From Chloroflexi bacterium bin125 (GTDB lineage: Bacteria > Chloroflexota > Dehalococcoidia > Bin125): a DNA stretch of 64,000 bases. Positions 8,187 to 17,766 of this stretch are shown piece after piece. Position 1 is the first letter of the stretch; every line of letters starts with the position of its first letter. The notes under the pieces were generated by a model that was not told where the DNA came from, did no database searches, and saw nothing but the letters and a program-made list of their open reading frames with translations. The position numbers were made by a program, and so were the translations under genes. The stretch is taken from positions 124,001 through 188,000 of the forward strand of contig MPNM01000001.1 of assembly GCA_002239025.1 (NCBI GenBank), read 5' to 3'.

Positions 8187-8444
8187 GTGCTCGCTCGTCG
8201 ATCCGCTTCATGACATCGTGGTCGGGCTCGTGGTCCGGATCGCAGGCCGGCAAGACGGACACCGAATCTGCGAGCAGAACCTCGATTCCGAGCGTGGTTG
8301 TTTCATCGTACGCCACTCAGTCGAGTGGTAGTCCCCCGGCACTTGATCAGGCGCGTGCGGGCTGCGACGATCCGCCCAACAGTAAAACTGCGCGGCCACT
8401 TCGAAACAACCGCGGTGCAGCAGCGCAGAACGGGCGGGATCTCC

Positions 8445-9422
8445 ATGGCGGACGCGGGCAACGCAGTGCAAACCCTGGCAGACGTAATCGCAGAAACGGC
8501 GCCGGCCGAGTTGGTCGGCGATGGTTTTCTGACCGTCGTCGGCGCAATCGCGGACGGCGCCAAACGCGTCGATGGACTCACACGTCGCGCCGCCTTGGCC
8601 GGCGTGCTAGGCGACACCGGAGAAATGAACGTGCAGGGCGAGATCGTGCAAGTGCTCGATGCCGCCGGCACCGACGCCTTCGTCTCCTCTTTGCGCGATT
8701 GCGGAGCGGTCGCGGCGCTCGCCTGTGAGGAGCTAGAGGAAGCCGTGTTTGTCTCCGACGCGGCCGACCATCCCTACATCGCGTTGTTTGATCCGGTTGA
8801 TGGTTCGTCAAACATCGACGTCGCCGTGACGATTGGCTCGATCTTCGCGATCTACAAGCGCACCGATGATGCGCCCGTCACTGAGACGACGCTGCTGCGA
8901 CCGGGACGCGAACAGTGCGGCGCCGTCTACGTCGTTTACGGCTCGTCGACGGTGCTCGTCGTCGCGACCGAGGGTCGCGTGGACGGCTTCACGCTTGATC
9001 CGGTATCGGGCGAGTTCCTGCACTCGCACAACGAGATTCGTATTCCGTCGAAGTGCGCGGCGTACTCCGTCAATGAAGGCAACCAGGGCAACTGGCATCC
9101 TGAGATGCAGGCGGCAGTGGCCGATCTGCGCGATGCTTATGGTCTGCGTTATGTGGGCTCGCTGGTCGCCGATTTCCACCGCGATCTACTCAAAGGCGGC
9201 ATCTTCCTTTACCCGGGCGACGTGAAGTCGCCGGCCGGCAAGCTGCGGCTGGGCTACGAGGCGAATCCACTCTGTTATGTAGCTGAGCAGGCCGGTGGCG
9301 CGGGTACGACTGGCGTTGAGCGCATCCTCGATGTGCAGCCCGAGTTGCTGCACCAGCGCACGCCATTGATTGTGGGCAACGCCGACGTGGTCGAACGCGT
9401 CGTTGCGAAGTTGGCCGAGTAA
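8445..9422 (+). CDS. fbp: Fructose-1,6-bisphosphatase class I
   Basis: This enzyme hydrolyses fructose 1,6-bisphosphate to fructose 6-phosphate in gluconeogenesis. The 325-residue sequence shows the metal site FDPVDGSSNIDV, the substrate-binding RYVGSLVADFHRDLL and GGIFLYPGD, and the family end NPLCYVAEQAGG. The ATG at 8445 is chosen because the upstream in-frame extension from 8298 is basic, low in similarity and likely non-coding. The gene is divergent from folC with a 258-base gap in which no other gene is seen. It is followed after 64 bases by the class I aldolase, making a gluconeogenic pair. Confidence 0.93.
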   Translation: MADAGNAVQTLADVIAETAPAELVGDGFLTVVGAIADGAKRVDGLTRRAALAGVLGDTGEMNVQGEIVQVLDAAGTDAFVSSLRDCGAVAALACEELEEAVFVSDAADHPYIALFDPVDGSSNIDVAVTIGSIFAIYKRTDDAPVTETTLLRPGREQCGAVYVVYGSSTVLVVATEGRVDGFTLDPVSGEFLHSHNEIRIPSKCAAYSVNEGNQGNWHPEMQAAVADLRDAYGLRYVGSLVADFHRDLLKGGIFLYPGDVKSPAGKLRLGYEANPLCYVAEQAGGAGTTGVERILDVQPELLHQRTPLIVGNADVVERVVAKLAE

Positions 9423-9486
9423 ATCGGGCTGGCAGGCGACCCAGAGGTCTGCCACCGAAGTCAGAGCACCCGAGAGGCGATCACGA

Positions 9487-10497
9487 ATGACGAACGAACT
9501 GCATGAAACCGCGCGCGCATTGGTCGCGCCGGGACGCGGCATCCTGGCCGCGGACGAGTCGAGCCCGACGATCAAGCGCCGGTTCGACACCATCGGGCTG
9601 GAGTCGACAGAGACGAATCGCCGTGACTGGCGCCAGTTGCTGTTCACCTCCGAGGGCATCGGCGACTGGATCTCGGGCGTCATCCTGTTCGAGGAGACGC
9701 TGGCCCAGAATGCGTCGGACGGTCGCTCGATCGTGGAAGTGCTGACTTCCAACGGCGTGATTCCCGGTGTCAAAGTGGACAAGGGCGCGAAGGACCTGGC
9801 CGGATCGCCGAACGAGAAGGTGACCGAGGGGCTGGACGGGCTGCGCGAGCGGCTCGAGGTTTACCGCGAGCAGGGCGCTCGCTTTACCAAGTGGCGCGCG
9901 GTGATCGACATTGCCGAGGATCGACCAACTGCTTACTGCCTTGACGTGAACGCGCATGCGCTAGGCCGCTTCGCGGCGCTGTCGCAAGAGGCGGGGCTGG
10001 TGCCAATCGTCGAGCCTGAAGTGTTGATGGACGGTACACACGACGTTGCCGCCTGCGCCGCCGCGACCGAGGCCGCGTTGCACGCCACATACGCCGCGTT
10101 GGCCGTTCAGAATGTCGACCTCGAAGGCACGCTGCTCAAGCCGAACATGGTGCTCTCGGGCAAGAGCGCTGAGAATCGCGCTTCCGCAGAAGTCGTCGCC
10201 TCAGAGACACTGCGGGTCTTCGCTAACACGATTCCAGCCTCGGTGCCCGGCTGCGTCTTCCTCTCCGGCGGTCAGTCGGATGAAGAAGCGACGGTCAACC
10301 TGAACGCGATCAACCAGGCCGCCGCCGGATCGTCGTCCGCGCCCTGGGAGCTGAGCTTCTCCTACGGTCGTGGACTGCAGGCGACGCCGCTCTCGGTCTG
10401 GGGAGGCAAGCCGGAGAACGTCGCGGCGGCGCAAGCAGCCTTCCAGGAGCGGGCCAGTCTGACCTCGGCAGCTCGCAAGGGCGAGTACGTCGGCTAG
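9487..10497 (+). CDS. Fructose-bisphosphate aldolase class I
   Basis: This 336-residue aldolase interconverts fructose 1,6-bisphosphate with two triose phosphates through a Schiff base. The predicted Schiff-base Lys218 is in GTLLKPNMVL; GRGILAADESSPTIKRRF, FTKWRAVIDI and FLSGGQSDEEAT are class I signatures. The sequence is of the animal/plant-like class I type, which is uncommon in bacteria compared with class II. The ATG at 9487 has GAGAGG about 9 bases upstream; the longer in-frame reading overlaps fbp. It sits directly after fbp, consistent with joint use in gluconeogenesis. Confidence 0.93.
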   Translation: MTNELHETARALVAPGRGILAADESSPTIKRRFDTIGLESTETNRRDWRQLLFTSEGIGDWISGVILFEETLAQNASDGRSIVEVLTSNGVIPGVKVDKGAKDLAGSPNEKVTEGLDGLRERLEVYREQGARFTKWRAVIDIAEDRPTAYCLDVNAHALGRFAALSQEAGLVPIVEPEVLMDGTHDVAACAAATEAALHATYAALAVQNVDLEGTLLKPNMVLSGKSAENRASAEVVASETLRVFANTIPASVPGCVFLSGGQSDEEATVNLNAINQAAAGSSSAPWELSFSYGRGLQATPLSVWGGKPENVAAAQAAFQERASLTSAARKGEYVG

Positions 10498-10558
10498 CGA
10501 CAAGTGCGCCGTCAAGCGATACCTACGCGCGAAACTGCCCAGCGCAACGAGGTAATGA

Positions 10559-10683
10559 CTCCCTCTCCCTCTGGGAGAGGGCCGGGGTGAGGGTCCCGGA
10601 GTCCTTCTATCTGGTGGGAGTCGACCCTTGCCCAAGCCTGGCCCTCACCCTAACCCTCTCCCTCAGGGAGAGGGGACCGGAAG
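10559..10683. repeat. Family C inverted repeat (copy C1)
   Basis: The left arm reads CCTCTCCCTCTGGGAGAGGG followed by CCGGGGTGAGGG. The right arm is its complement, CCCTCACCCTAACCCTCTCC then CTCAGGGAGAGGGGACCGG. The half from about 10598, with TCTATCTGGTGGGAG, is closely repeated at 13192-13276. It occupies most of the gap between the aldolase and rdgB. A stem this long could end transcription, but no T-tract follows. Confidence 0.85.
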
Positions 10684-10744
10684 CAGGCTGCAGGTGCTTT
10701 ACGCTCAGTTCCTCCAAACGAGGAAGCGCTAGGGACAACAATCC

Positions 10745-11374
10745 GTGGCCCACCGACTACTGATCGCTACGGGAAATCCCGGCAAAATCCGCGAGTTTCG
10801 CGCGCTATTCGACGCTCACGTCGAATCGGAGTGGGAGTTGGTAGCGCCTGCCGACGTCGGGCTCAAGGACTTCACTGTCGTTGAGGACGGCGACACCTAC
10901 GCCGAGAATGCGGGGCGTAAAGCTCGCTCTTATGCGAATGCGGCGGGTTTGCCGGCGCTGGCCGACGATTCCGGCATCGAGGTCGATGCGCTCGATGGCG
11001 CGCCCGGCCTGTATAGCGCTCGGTATGCTGGTGAGGACTCGGACGACGCGGCCAATCGCGCGAAGATGCTGCGCGAACTGGCCGATGTACCTGCCGAGCG
11101 GCGAGCCGCGCGATTTCGATGCGTCATCGCGCTCGCCTTTCCCTATACGACCAACCTGCGGCTGGGCGAGGGTGTGGTGGAAGGATCGATCGCGATGGAT
11201 GAGCGTGGAGACCTCGGCTTCGGCTATGACCCGCTCTTCGCTTTGTCCGACGGTCGGAGAATGGCGGAGCTAGACGTGGACGAGAAGAACCGGATCTCAC
11301 ATCGCGCTCGCGCGCTGGCCAACGCGGCCTGGGCGCTCGATGCGATGTCGAAGACGCTGGACAAGTCGACATGA
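10745..11374 (+). CDS. rdgB: XTP/dITP diphosphatase (RdgB/HAM1)
   Basis: This 209-residue enzyme removes non-canonical purine nucleoside triphosphates (dITP, XTP) by releasing pyrophosphate. It has the N-terminal ATGNPGKIREF, the metal-binding DDSGIEVDAL, GLYSARYAG and the C-terminal GFGYDPLF. The start is GTG at 10745. Its end overlaps moaA by 4 bases (ATGA), so it leads an rdgB-moaA-moaC operon. Confidence 0.94.
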   Translation: MAHRLLIATGNPGKIREFRALFDAHVESEWELVAPADVGLKDFTVVEDGDTYAENAGRKARSYANAAGLPALADDSGIEVDALDGAPGLYSARYAGEDSDDAANRAKMLRELADVPAERRAARFRCVIALAFPYTTNLRLGEGVVEGSIAMDERGDLGFGYDPLFALSDGRRMAELDVDEKNRISHRARALANAAWALDAMSKTLDKST

Positions 11375-12402
11375 CCGACGCAACTGATGCACCGGTCGAC
11401 CGACTGGGTCGTCGCTTTGCTGATTTGCGGGTGTCGGTCACCGATCGCTGCAACTTCCGCTGCCCCTACTGCATGCCCAAGGAGATCTTTGGCCCGGGAT
11501 ACGAGTTTCTGCCCCGCGACGCCATCTTGACCTTTGAAGAGATTGTCCGGGTGGTCAACGTGTTTGGCCGGATGGGACTGCGCAAGCTGCGTCTGACCGG
11601 TGGCGAACCGACGGTCAGGGCCGAGTTGCCCACGCTGATTCGCATGTTGCGAGACTCGCTACCCGATATCGACATCGCACTGACCACCAACGGGTCACGG
11701 CTGGTCTCGATGGCAGACGAACTGAAAGATGCCGGGCTCGACAGAGTCACAGTCAGCCTCGATTCGGTCGATCCGGAGATCTGCAAGGAGATGAATGGCG
11801 TTGATTTCCCGCCCGAGCGCGTGCTCGAGGGAATCGATGCAGCGGCTGCAGCCGGCCTGGGACCGATCAAAATCAATGCGGTCGTCAAGCGCGGCGTCAA
11901 CGACGAAGGCATCGTCGACATGGCCCGCCACTTCCGTGGCACTGGACACATCGTCCGCTACATCGAGTACATGGATGTCGGCGCGACCAACGGCTGGAAG
12001 CTGGACGAAGTCGTGCCGGCCCGCGAAATCATCGAGCGGCTGGAACAGGTCGAAGGACTGGAGCCGGTCGAGGCGGCCTACCAGGGCGAGGTCGCCAAGC
12101 GCTGGCGTTGGACCGACGGCTCGGGCGAGGTTGGCGTGATCACGTCGGTCACCGAGCCATTCTGCGGCGACTGCACCAGGGCTCGGCTATCGGCCGAGGG
12201 TTCGCTCTACACCTGCCTGTTCGCCTCGGTTGGCCACGACCTGCGCGCGCAGTTGCGCTCGGGCGCCAGCGATGAGGAGTTCTACAACCGCATCGCCGGA
12301 ATCTGGACCGTGCGTGAAGACCGCTACTCGGAGCTGCGAGCGGCGATGACCGACGACCTGCCGCGCATGGGTCGCGTGGAAATGTCGCACATTGGCGGAT
12401 GA
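11371..12402 (+). CDS. moaA: GTP 3',8-cyclase (MoaA)
   Basis: This radical SAM enzyme turns GTP into 3',8-cyclo-GTP, the first step of molybdenum cofactor synthesis. The SAM cluster motif is CNFRCPYC near residue 30. The second cluster is CGDC...TC ([19 protein letters not shown]). The protein ends in Gly-Gly, the C-terminal motif needed for catalysis in this family. The length of 343 residues is normal. It overlaps rdgB by 4 bases and moaC by 11 bases. Confidence 0.96.
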   Translation: MTDATDAPVDRLGRRFADLRVSVTDRCNFRCPYCMPKEIFGPGYEFLPRDAILTFEEIVRVVNVFGRMGLRKLRLTGGEPTVRAELPTLIRMLRDSLPDIDIALTTNGSRLVSMADELKDAGLDRVTVSLDSVDPEICKEMNGVDFPPERVLEGIDAAAAAGLGPIKINAVVKRGVNDEGIVDMARHFRGTGHIVRYIEYMDVGATNGWKLDEVVPAREIIERLEQVEGLEPVEAAYQGEVAKRWRWTDGSGEVGVITSVTEPFCGDCTRARLSAEGSLYTCLFASVGHDLRAQLRSGASDEEFYNRIAGIWTVREDRYSELRAAMTDDLPRMGRVEMSHIGG

Positions 12403-12895
12403 AACAGCCTCACCCGAGCAGACCGAGCTGAGCCACATTGACGCGCATGGTCGTGCGCGAATGGTGGATGTCGGCGAGAAGGATGTGACCGAGCGTCGCG
12501 CCGTGGCCGAGGGTCGGGTGCTGATGCAACCTGAAACGCTGGAGCTGATTCGCAACAACGCCCTCAAGAAGGGCGACGTTTTGACGACCGCCGAAATCGC
12601 TGGTGTGATGGCGGCCAAACGCACCCACGAGCTAATCCCGCTCTGTCACCCGTTGATGCTGAACAAGGTCCTGGTCGAGCTCAGCCTGGTCGACGAACCG
12701 CCCTCGGTTGCAATCCGGGCTGAAGTCACGTGCTCGGGCAAGACGGGCGTCGAGATGGAAGCGCTGACCGCCGTCTCCGTCGCCGGGCTGACGGTCTACG
12801 ACATGGCCAAGGCGGTTGATCGGGGGATGAGGATCGACGCCGTCAGGCTGAGGGAAAAGGACGGCGGCCGCTCAGGGTCGGTGCGGTTGGATTAA
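12392..12895 (+). CDS. moaC: Cyclic pyranopterin monophosphate synthase (MoaC)
   Basis: MoaC converts the MoaA product to cyclic pyranopterin monophosphate. Motifs seen are [32 protein letters not shown], the catalytic region [20 protein letters not shown] and KDGGRSG at the end. It uses a TTG start inside the end of moaA. No ATG lies upstream of the conserved region, so the start is set by the overlap and the normal length of 167 residues. No other moa or moe gene is nearby. Confidence 0.94.
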   Translation: MADETASPEQTELSHIDAHGRARMVDVGEKDVTERRAVAEGRVLMQPETLELIRNNALKKGDVLTTAEIAGVMAAKRTHELIPLCHPLMLNKVLVELSLVDEPPSVAIRAEVTCSGKTGVEMEALTAVSVAGLTVYDMAKAVDRGMRIDAVRLREKDGGRSGSVRLD

Positions 12896-13027
12896 CTTCT
12901 GCCTCGATAACGCCTGGGGTGCACTCACAAGTGAGACTCTTGTATGAGTCTGCTCAGCGGGAAGAGAGTCACTCCCTTTCCCCCCCGCAGACCTGAAGCA
13001 ACACCGTCTCAGGTCGTTCTGAGCACC

Positions 13028-13121
13028 TGTAGGGGCGACCCTTGTGGTCGCCCGCGCTGAGCATGGCAAGGCCGACCAGATAGAACCTACAGATCGGGCG
13101 ACCACAAGGGTCGCCCCTACA
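13028..13121. repeat. Family D perfect 27-bp inverted repeat
   Basis: Two 27-base arms at 13028-13054 and 13095-13121 are exact reverse complements and enclose 40 bases. The arms begin TGTAGGGGCGACC and contain CTTGTGGTCGCCC. A shorter related palindrome is at 29354-29379. It lies in the gene-free stretch 12896-13333, where no reading frame looks real; the rest of that stretch is family C and related debris (CTCCCCCGGGAG at 13161). Confidence 0.92.
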
Positions 13122-13191
13122 ACCTGGTCGAAGTCGTCCCGACCAGACTTCGTACAGGTCTCCCCCGGGAGATGGCTTGGAAAAGGGTGGC

Positions 13192-13276
13192 GGAGTCCCG
13201 TTATCTGGTGGGAGGCGGTCATTGCCCAGGCCCGGCCCTCACCCTAACCCTCTCCCACGGGGAGAGGGGACCGGAA
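13192..13276. repeat. Family C half-element (copy C2)
   Basis: This block, from GGAGTCCCGTTATCTGGTGG to GAGGGGACCGGAA, is a diverged copy of the right half of the element at 10559-10683. It keeps GGCCCTCACCCTAACCCTC and the short hairpin CTCTCCCACGGGGAGAG. It lies next to the 3' end of the TPR gene and could form a transcript end. The left half is missing, so this copy is truncated. Confidence 0.8.
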
Positions 13277-13333
13277 CCAGAGCTGCGCGGACGTCTCCGT
13301 TGGGCGTGCAACGCCGGATGGGAGAAACCTGGC

Positions 13334-14512
13334 TTAGCCGCCGGGGTTGACCAGTGCTTCGAAGCTCTGATTGCCTCGCAGGCTGTCGAAGTGATCGTCG
13401 GTCTTTGCGGCTTCGGCGTAGCGCGGGTTGAGCGAGGTCGCCTGGCGCAGCGCGACGACGGCTTCGTCAGCCTGGCCCATCTTGGCCGCGGCCGAGGCGA
13501 GTCCGTAGTGCGCTCCCGGCTGCTCGGGCTCGAGCCGCACGGCGGCCTGGAACGACTCCAGCGCCTCCTGGGCGCGGTCCTCGTAGAGCAATGTCAGGCC
13601 AAGGTTGGTGTGTGCCGCGCCGTCCTCAGGCCTGAGGCGCAGCGCGTGGCGGAAGTCGCCCTCGGCGGTGTCGAAGTCACGGCCGAACAGACGCAGCAGA
13701 CCACGGTTGACGTAGATGTCCGGGTCGTCCGGGGCGAGCTCGATTGCGCGCTCGTAGTCATTGGCTGCTTCTTCGGTGCGGTCCAGGCGGACCAGCGCGT
13801 TGGCCCGGTTGTAGTAGGCCGCGGCGGAGTTGGCGTCGAGATCGATGGCGCGGGCGTACTGGTTGACGGCGGCGTCGTAGTTGCCGGCCCCGAAGTAGGC
13901 GTTGCCCTCGTCGAGATGTGAGGCCGCGCTACGGTCGGCGGGAATCGTCGGCGCAGCATCTTCGGCCGGTGCCGGGGCCATAGCCGGAGCCGCGGCTGGG
14001 GCAGGCGGAGCAGGAGGCGGCGCGGGCGCAGCCGCAGGAGCCGCGGCCGGAGCAGGTGCGGGTACTGGTGCAGGCGCCGGAGCTGGAGCCGCAACCGGCA
14101 GCGCGGCAGCCGGTGGTTCGGGAGCGGGAGGTGGCGGCGGAGTCGCGGCGGGAGCAGGCGGAGTCGGCGGCGCTGGAGGAGTCGGCGGAGCGGGCGGCGG
14201 CTGAGGCGCGCGAGCTGCCGGAGCCGGTACTGGTCGTGCAGGCGCTGGAGAGGGCGGCGCGGGAGGCGCAACAGCCGGGACGGAGGCCATCGGCGCGTCG
14301 CCCGCCGATCCGGTCGCCTGCGCGATCTGGCGGGCCATCAGCTCGGCCTGCTCGCGTCGCGATCGCTCGTTGTTGAGCTGCAACTCGAGGTGATCGATGC
14401 GCTCTTCAGTCAGCTCGCGCTCAAGACGCTGCTGCGATTGCAGGGCGCGGTAGATCCAGACGATCGCGGCCCAGGGCAACAGGACGCGTAAGACGGTGGC
14501 CAGGAATTGCAA
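13334..14512 (-). CDS. Membrane-anchored TPR protein with Pro/Ala-rich linker
   Basis: This is a 392-residue protein. Residues 3-22 form one transmembrane or signal-anchor helix (FLATVLRVLLPWAAIVWIY), followed by a charged coiled-coil stretch to about residue 65. Residues 75-195 are almost only Pro and Ala, a stiff disordered spacer. Residues 200-375 hold five tetratricopeptide repeats (GNAYFGAGNYDAAVNQYARA, YYNRANALVRLDRTEEA, YVNRGLLRLFGRD, HTNLGLTLLYED, HYGLASAAAKMG). It probably scaffolds other proteins at the membrane. The start is TTG with a strong GAGGAG six bases upstream. A small unknown gene lies 48 bases upstream. Confidence 0.85.
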   Translation of the reverse strand: MQFLATVLRVLLPWAAIVWIYRALQSQQRLERELTEERIDHLELQLNNERSRREQAELMARQIAQATGSAGDAPMASVPAVAPPAPPSPAPARPVPAPAARAPQPPPAPPTPPAPPTPPAPAATPPPPPAPEPPAAALPVAAPAPAPAPVPAPAPAAAPAAAPAPPPAPPAPAAAPAMAPAPAEDAAPTIPADRSAASHLDEGNAYFGAGNYDAAVNQYARAIDLDANSAAAYYNRANALVRLDRTEEAANDYERAIELAPDDPDIYVNRGLLRLFGRDFDTAEGDFRHALRLRPEDGAAHTNLGLTLLYEDRAQEALESFQAAVRLEPEQPGAHYGLASAAAKMGQADEAVVALRQATSLNPRYAEAAKTDDHFDSLRGNQSFEALVNPGG

Positions 14513-14560
14513 GGGGTGCTCCTCTGCTATGCGGTGACGTCCGGAAGGCGGCTACGTCCC

Positions 14561-14992
14561 TCAGGCCGATTGTTGTTCGAGCAACGTGCTCACCGCGTCG
14601 AGTCCGTTGATGGCCAGCGTGAGCCGATCCTGGGCGGACAGTCCTTCAAGTTCAACCAGCGTTTCATCGCGCATCGACACCGGGTCGTTCGCGCCGAGTA
14701 TTGCTGCCGGTCCTTCGTCGTCGAACGACAGTTGCAGTTCCCGCAGCGCGCCCTCTTCGGTCACGACCACGCATCCGATGTTCTTGTCCTGCACGCCGTC
14801 GGGTTCGACTTCTACGCCCATCGTAAAGAAGGCCCCCGGAAAGGGAGGAAACGGGCGTAGCTCCAGCGCCGCTTCGCGCAACAACGCCTCCACCTGATCC
14901 GCCGCCGCCGACAGCGCCTCATCGGCCAGACGCCGCCGTAACTGATTGCGAACCGTTCGCTGGGTCGCAGCGGCCTGGTCGGAATCGGACAT
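14561..14992 (-). CDS. Hypothetical protein upstream of the TPR gene
   Basis: This 143-residue protein has no recognised domain. An N-terminal helical region (about residues 1-45) is followed by a beta-rich middle (FFTMGVEVEPDGVQDKNIGC, ALRELQLSFDD) and a C-terminal helix. It reads well from ATG with GAGAG just upstream and is probably co-transcribed with the TPR gene. The 261 bases upstream (14993-15253) hold an AT-rich inverted repeat, ATTTCA-N6-TGAAAT near 15039, and no gene. Confidence 0.65.
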   Translation of the reverse strand: MSDSDQAAATQRTVRNQLRRRLADEALSAAADQVEALLREAALELRPFPPFPGAFFTMGVEVEPDGVQDKNIGCVVVTEEGALRELQLSFDDEGPAAILGANDPVSMRDETLVELEGLSAQDRLTLAINGLDAVSTLLEQQSA

Positions 14993-15253
14993 CGCTCTCG
15001 CTCGTGTGATCTACTTGCAGGACCGGCGTGCGCCAAAGAATTTCAAGTAGATGAAATATGAGTATACGCAGGGTCTGCAGATCGAGCCGCCGTGCAGGTG
15101 ACAGGCGAGCTGCCAATCAGCCGCCCAAATGCCGTAACGAGGCGGCGATTTGCAAGACCGCCATTCCGGCCGAGCGCCGGTGAGTGGGTACGATAGAGCA
15201 GGCGCGTGCGGAATGGTCAGCTCGAATGACAGCTCGAACGACAGGGCGAATGG

Positions 15254-17707
15254 ATGACTGAGCCGAACGAGATCTGGAGTTCACAACTGCGGATCGTGGC
15301 GGGCCGGGCGGTGGAGGACGCACCACAGGTGGGCTTCGCCGAACGCGTGGATCAGTTGGGACGGATGGTGCGCCTCTCGATCCTGGCCGAACCGGCGGCC
15401 GATGGCGCCGAAGCGTTCATGGACCAGTTCGTGCGGCGAATCGGCGAGCTGTTTGATCCCGCCGCACGTTCGCTGACCGGCGCGCTCAAGCTCGCCGTCG
15501 AAGCCGCGCATGAAGAGTTGCGCGCCTGGAATCGGCAGCGCCTCCCAGCCGAACATGCCATGTACGGCCTCTCCTGCCTGATTCAACGTGAAGACCAATC
15601 GGCAGTGCTGGGTCAGGTGGGTCCGTCCGCTGGACTGCTGGCCGGCGATGCCGGTCTGGCCGGCTTGCGCTCGACCACGCTCTACTCGCACCTGCCTCGG
15701 AGCACTGATCCGGTCGCCGCCGCGATTGGAGGATCAGACCCGATCCACCTGGAGTTTGCCGCTGGCCCCGACGCCGGCGACGGCTGGGCGCTGTTGCTGT
15801 CCTCGAATGCGGCATCGCTGCTCGACGCCGAACGGCGCGTCCGGCTGAGTCGCATGGCCGTCGATGAGACGCTGCGCGAGCTCTATCCCTCGATGGTCAA
15901 TCTGCGTGATACGGCCGGACTGGTCGTCAGTCTCTCCGGACTCGGCAGCCCAGATCAGCCCCCACCGGCGGATGCGGAGCGGGATGCCCCGACAGATGAG
16001 TTTGAACCGGATGACGTCGAGCCCGACCTGTTCGATCCTGCCGAAACCGACCATACCTTCGAGCCGGACGAAGCCGATGCCGCCGACGACCGGCAATCGT
16101 CGCGCGCGAGTCTGAACGCGCTGCAAGCGAACATCGAGCAAATTCGAGCCGGCCATGAGCCGTCCGATGCTCCGCACGCGAGCCCGCAAGAGCGCCCCCA
16201 AGCCCGCTCCCAAGCCCGCCGCTGGGACTTCTCATTCGAGCCCGCACCGGTGCCCGAACTGGCTGAGCTTGAAGTGGTCGGATGGCCGGTCAACCCGTTC
16301 GCCGCGCCGCAGATTCAACAGATCGAGACTCTGAATCCGGCCCGGCCCGCGCCGATGCCGCGCCTGACCCGGCCGATCATGGACCTGGGCCAGGCCATTC
16401 CCTCGTTGCTGGAACGGCGCGACGAGCCGGCAGTCGAGCGTCCCCGGATTCGCACCAGGGATCCGCGCGTCCGCGGCGCCGCCGCACGGCGCGCCGGACT
16501 CGTCCTGCTCGGCATGCTGGTGCTCCTCGCCGGCGTCGCCGCTGCGCTGCTCGGCCCGTCCCTGCTCCGATCCGAAGACGACCAGTTCCGTTCCCGCGTC
16601 GAACGGTCCCGCAACGCCCTGGCTGCCTCGCAACTGGCGTCGACCACAGAGGCCTCGCGCCTGGCGCTCCTGGATGCCCGTAGCGAGGTCGAGGCGGCGC
16701 TGGCGATCAATCCGCTCGCGCCAGACGCGCTGCAGTTGCAGGAAGAGATCGAAGCCGTGTTGGCCGAACTGAATCTGGTGCAGTCGCCGGGCGCACTGAC
16801 GGTCGTAGCCGACCTGAGCCGCTTTGGACCATCGATCGCGTTGGGGTCCGTCCGATTTGGGGGCGGTCTCGCATTCGTGCTCGACGACGCCGGCGGACGC
16901 GTGTTCTCGGTCAATGCGGACGGCGCCGTGACGTTGATCTTCCTCGAGGGCGAGCTGCTCGGTCTGGGCAGCCAGCTCCGAGCGGGCCGGCCGATTTCAA
17001 TCGCCTGGCAGTCAGCGGCGCAGTCAACGGCGCAGGCAACTGCGCAATCGACAGGGTCGGGCCAGTCAGGAGCGACAGACTCGGCAATCTCGAGCGCTCA
17101 GCCACTGGAAGACGCGTTATGGATCCTGGATTCCCACGCCAGGCTCTATCGCTGGACGGCTTCGGGCGTGCTGCTCGTGCCGATTCCGGATCAGATCCTG
17201 CTTGGGTCGGTGGACGCCGTGGCCGCCACCTCGGGCAGCGTCTACCTGCTCGACCAGGCCGGCGGCGCGATCTGGCGTTTCCCTGTGGAGCGCTCCGAGC
17301 TAAGCGAGCCGTCGCGAGCCGTCGGGCGCACCGACCTGCTCAATGCCGAGGAGTTCGCCGCCGTGGTCAATGCGTCCGGTGAGATTGAATTCCTGGTCGC
17401 ATCAAGCGACGGACGTCTGCGCCGCTACAGCGCCGAGGAAGAACTACCACTCGCGCTTGACCTGGAGCGCGAGCTACTGGCCCCTGCGTCGCTGTCGCTG
17501 GGCGCCCAGTCGGGCCTGGTCTACGTGGTCGATCGTGGTCAGGGCCGGATCATTGCCGTCGGACCAGACGGCGGAGTCGTCAGCCAGATTCAATCGGCCG
17601 AGCTGGCCGATCTGCGCGGTGCCTGGGTCAACGAGCAGACGGGCCAGATCATCTATGCGCTGCCTGACTCGATCCTCTCCGGGCGGCTGCCCGGCGGTCA
17701 GGAGTGA
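15254..17707 (+). CDS. Membrane protein: PP2C-like pseudo-phosphatase plus beta-propeller
   Basis: This is an 817-residue protein. The N-terminal third (about residues 10-230) has the layout of a PPM/PP2C phosphatase-like domain, including MYGLSCLIQREDQSAVLGQV. However, the metal-binding Asp residues are missing: the GDS position reads VGPSAG. An acidic linker follows to about residue 340. One transmembrane helix is at about 416-438 (GLVLLGMLVLLAGVAAALL). The C-terminal half has repeated strand motifs such as ALWILDSHARLYRW and GLVYVVDRGQGRIIAVGPDG, as in NHL-like propellers. The topology suggests a cytoplasmic sensor-like half and an external propeller. A TACGAT at 15189 is a possible -10. 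Confidence 0.65.
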   Translation: MTEPNEIWSSQLRIVAGRAVEDAPQVGFAERVDQLGRMVRLSILAEPAADGAEAFMDQFVRRIGELFDPAARSLTGALKLAVEAAHEELRAWNRQRLPAEHAMYGLSCLIQREDQSAVLGQVGPSAGLLAGDAGLAGLRSTTLYSHLPRSTDPVAAAIGGSDPIHLEFAAGPDAGDGWALLLSSNAASLLDAERRVRLSRMAVDETLRELYPSMVNLRDTAGLVVSLSGLGSPDQPPPADAERDAPTDEFEPDDVEPDLFDPAETDHTFEPDEADAADDRQSSRASLNALQANIEQIRAGHEPSDAPHASPQERPQARSQARRWDFSFEPAPVPELAELEVVGWPVNPFAAPQIQQIETLNPARPAPMPRLTRPIMDLGQAIPSLLERRDEPAVERPRIRTRDPRVRGAAARRAGLVLLGMLVLLAGVAAALLGPSLLRSEDDQFRSRVERSRNALAASQLASTTEASRLALLDARSEVEAALAINPLAPDALQLQEEIEAVLAELNLVQSPGALTVVADLSRFGPSIALGSVRFGGGLAFVLDDAGGRVFSVNADGAVTLIFLEGELLGLGSQLRAGRPISIAWQSAAQSTAQATAQSTGSGQSGATDSAISSAQPLEDALWILDSHARLYRWTASGVLLVPIPDQILLGSVDAVAATSGSVYLLDQAGGAIWRFPVERSELSEPSRAVGRTDLLNAEEFAAVVNASGEIEFLVASSDGRLRRYSAEEELPLALDLERELLAPASLSLGAQSGLVYVVDRGQGRIIAVGPDGGVVSQIQSAELADLRGAWVNEQTGQIIYALPDSILSGRLPGGQE

Positions 17708-17766
17708 GCAACGACTTCGAGCGGCAGTAGATCACACAGATGGAGTCGTAATAGTCTGACCCAGGG

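Noticed and set aside
13028-13276. An insertion sequence, considered because of the perfect inverted repeats
   Set aside because: No transposase frame lies between or beside the arms; a non-coding palindromic element fits better.
13902-14204. A Gly/Ala-rich plus-strand frame
   Set aside because: It is the complement of the Pro/Ala linker of the TPR protein and not an independent gene.
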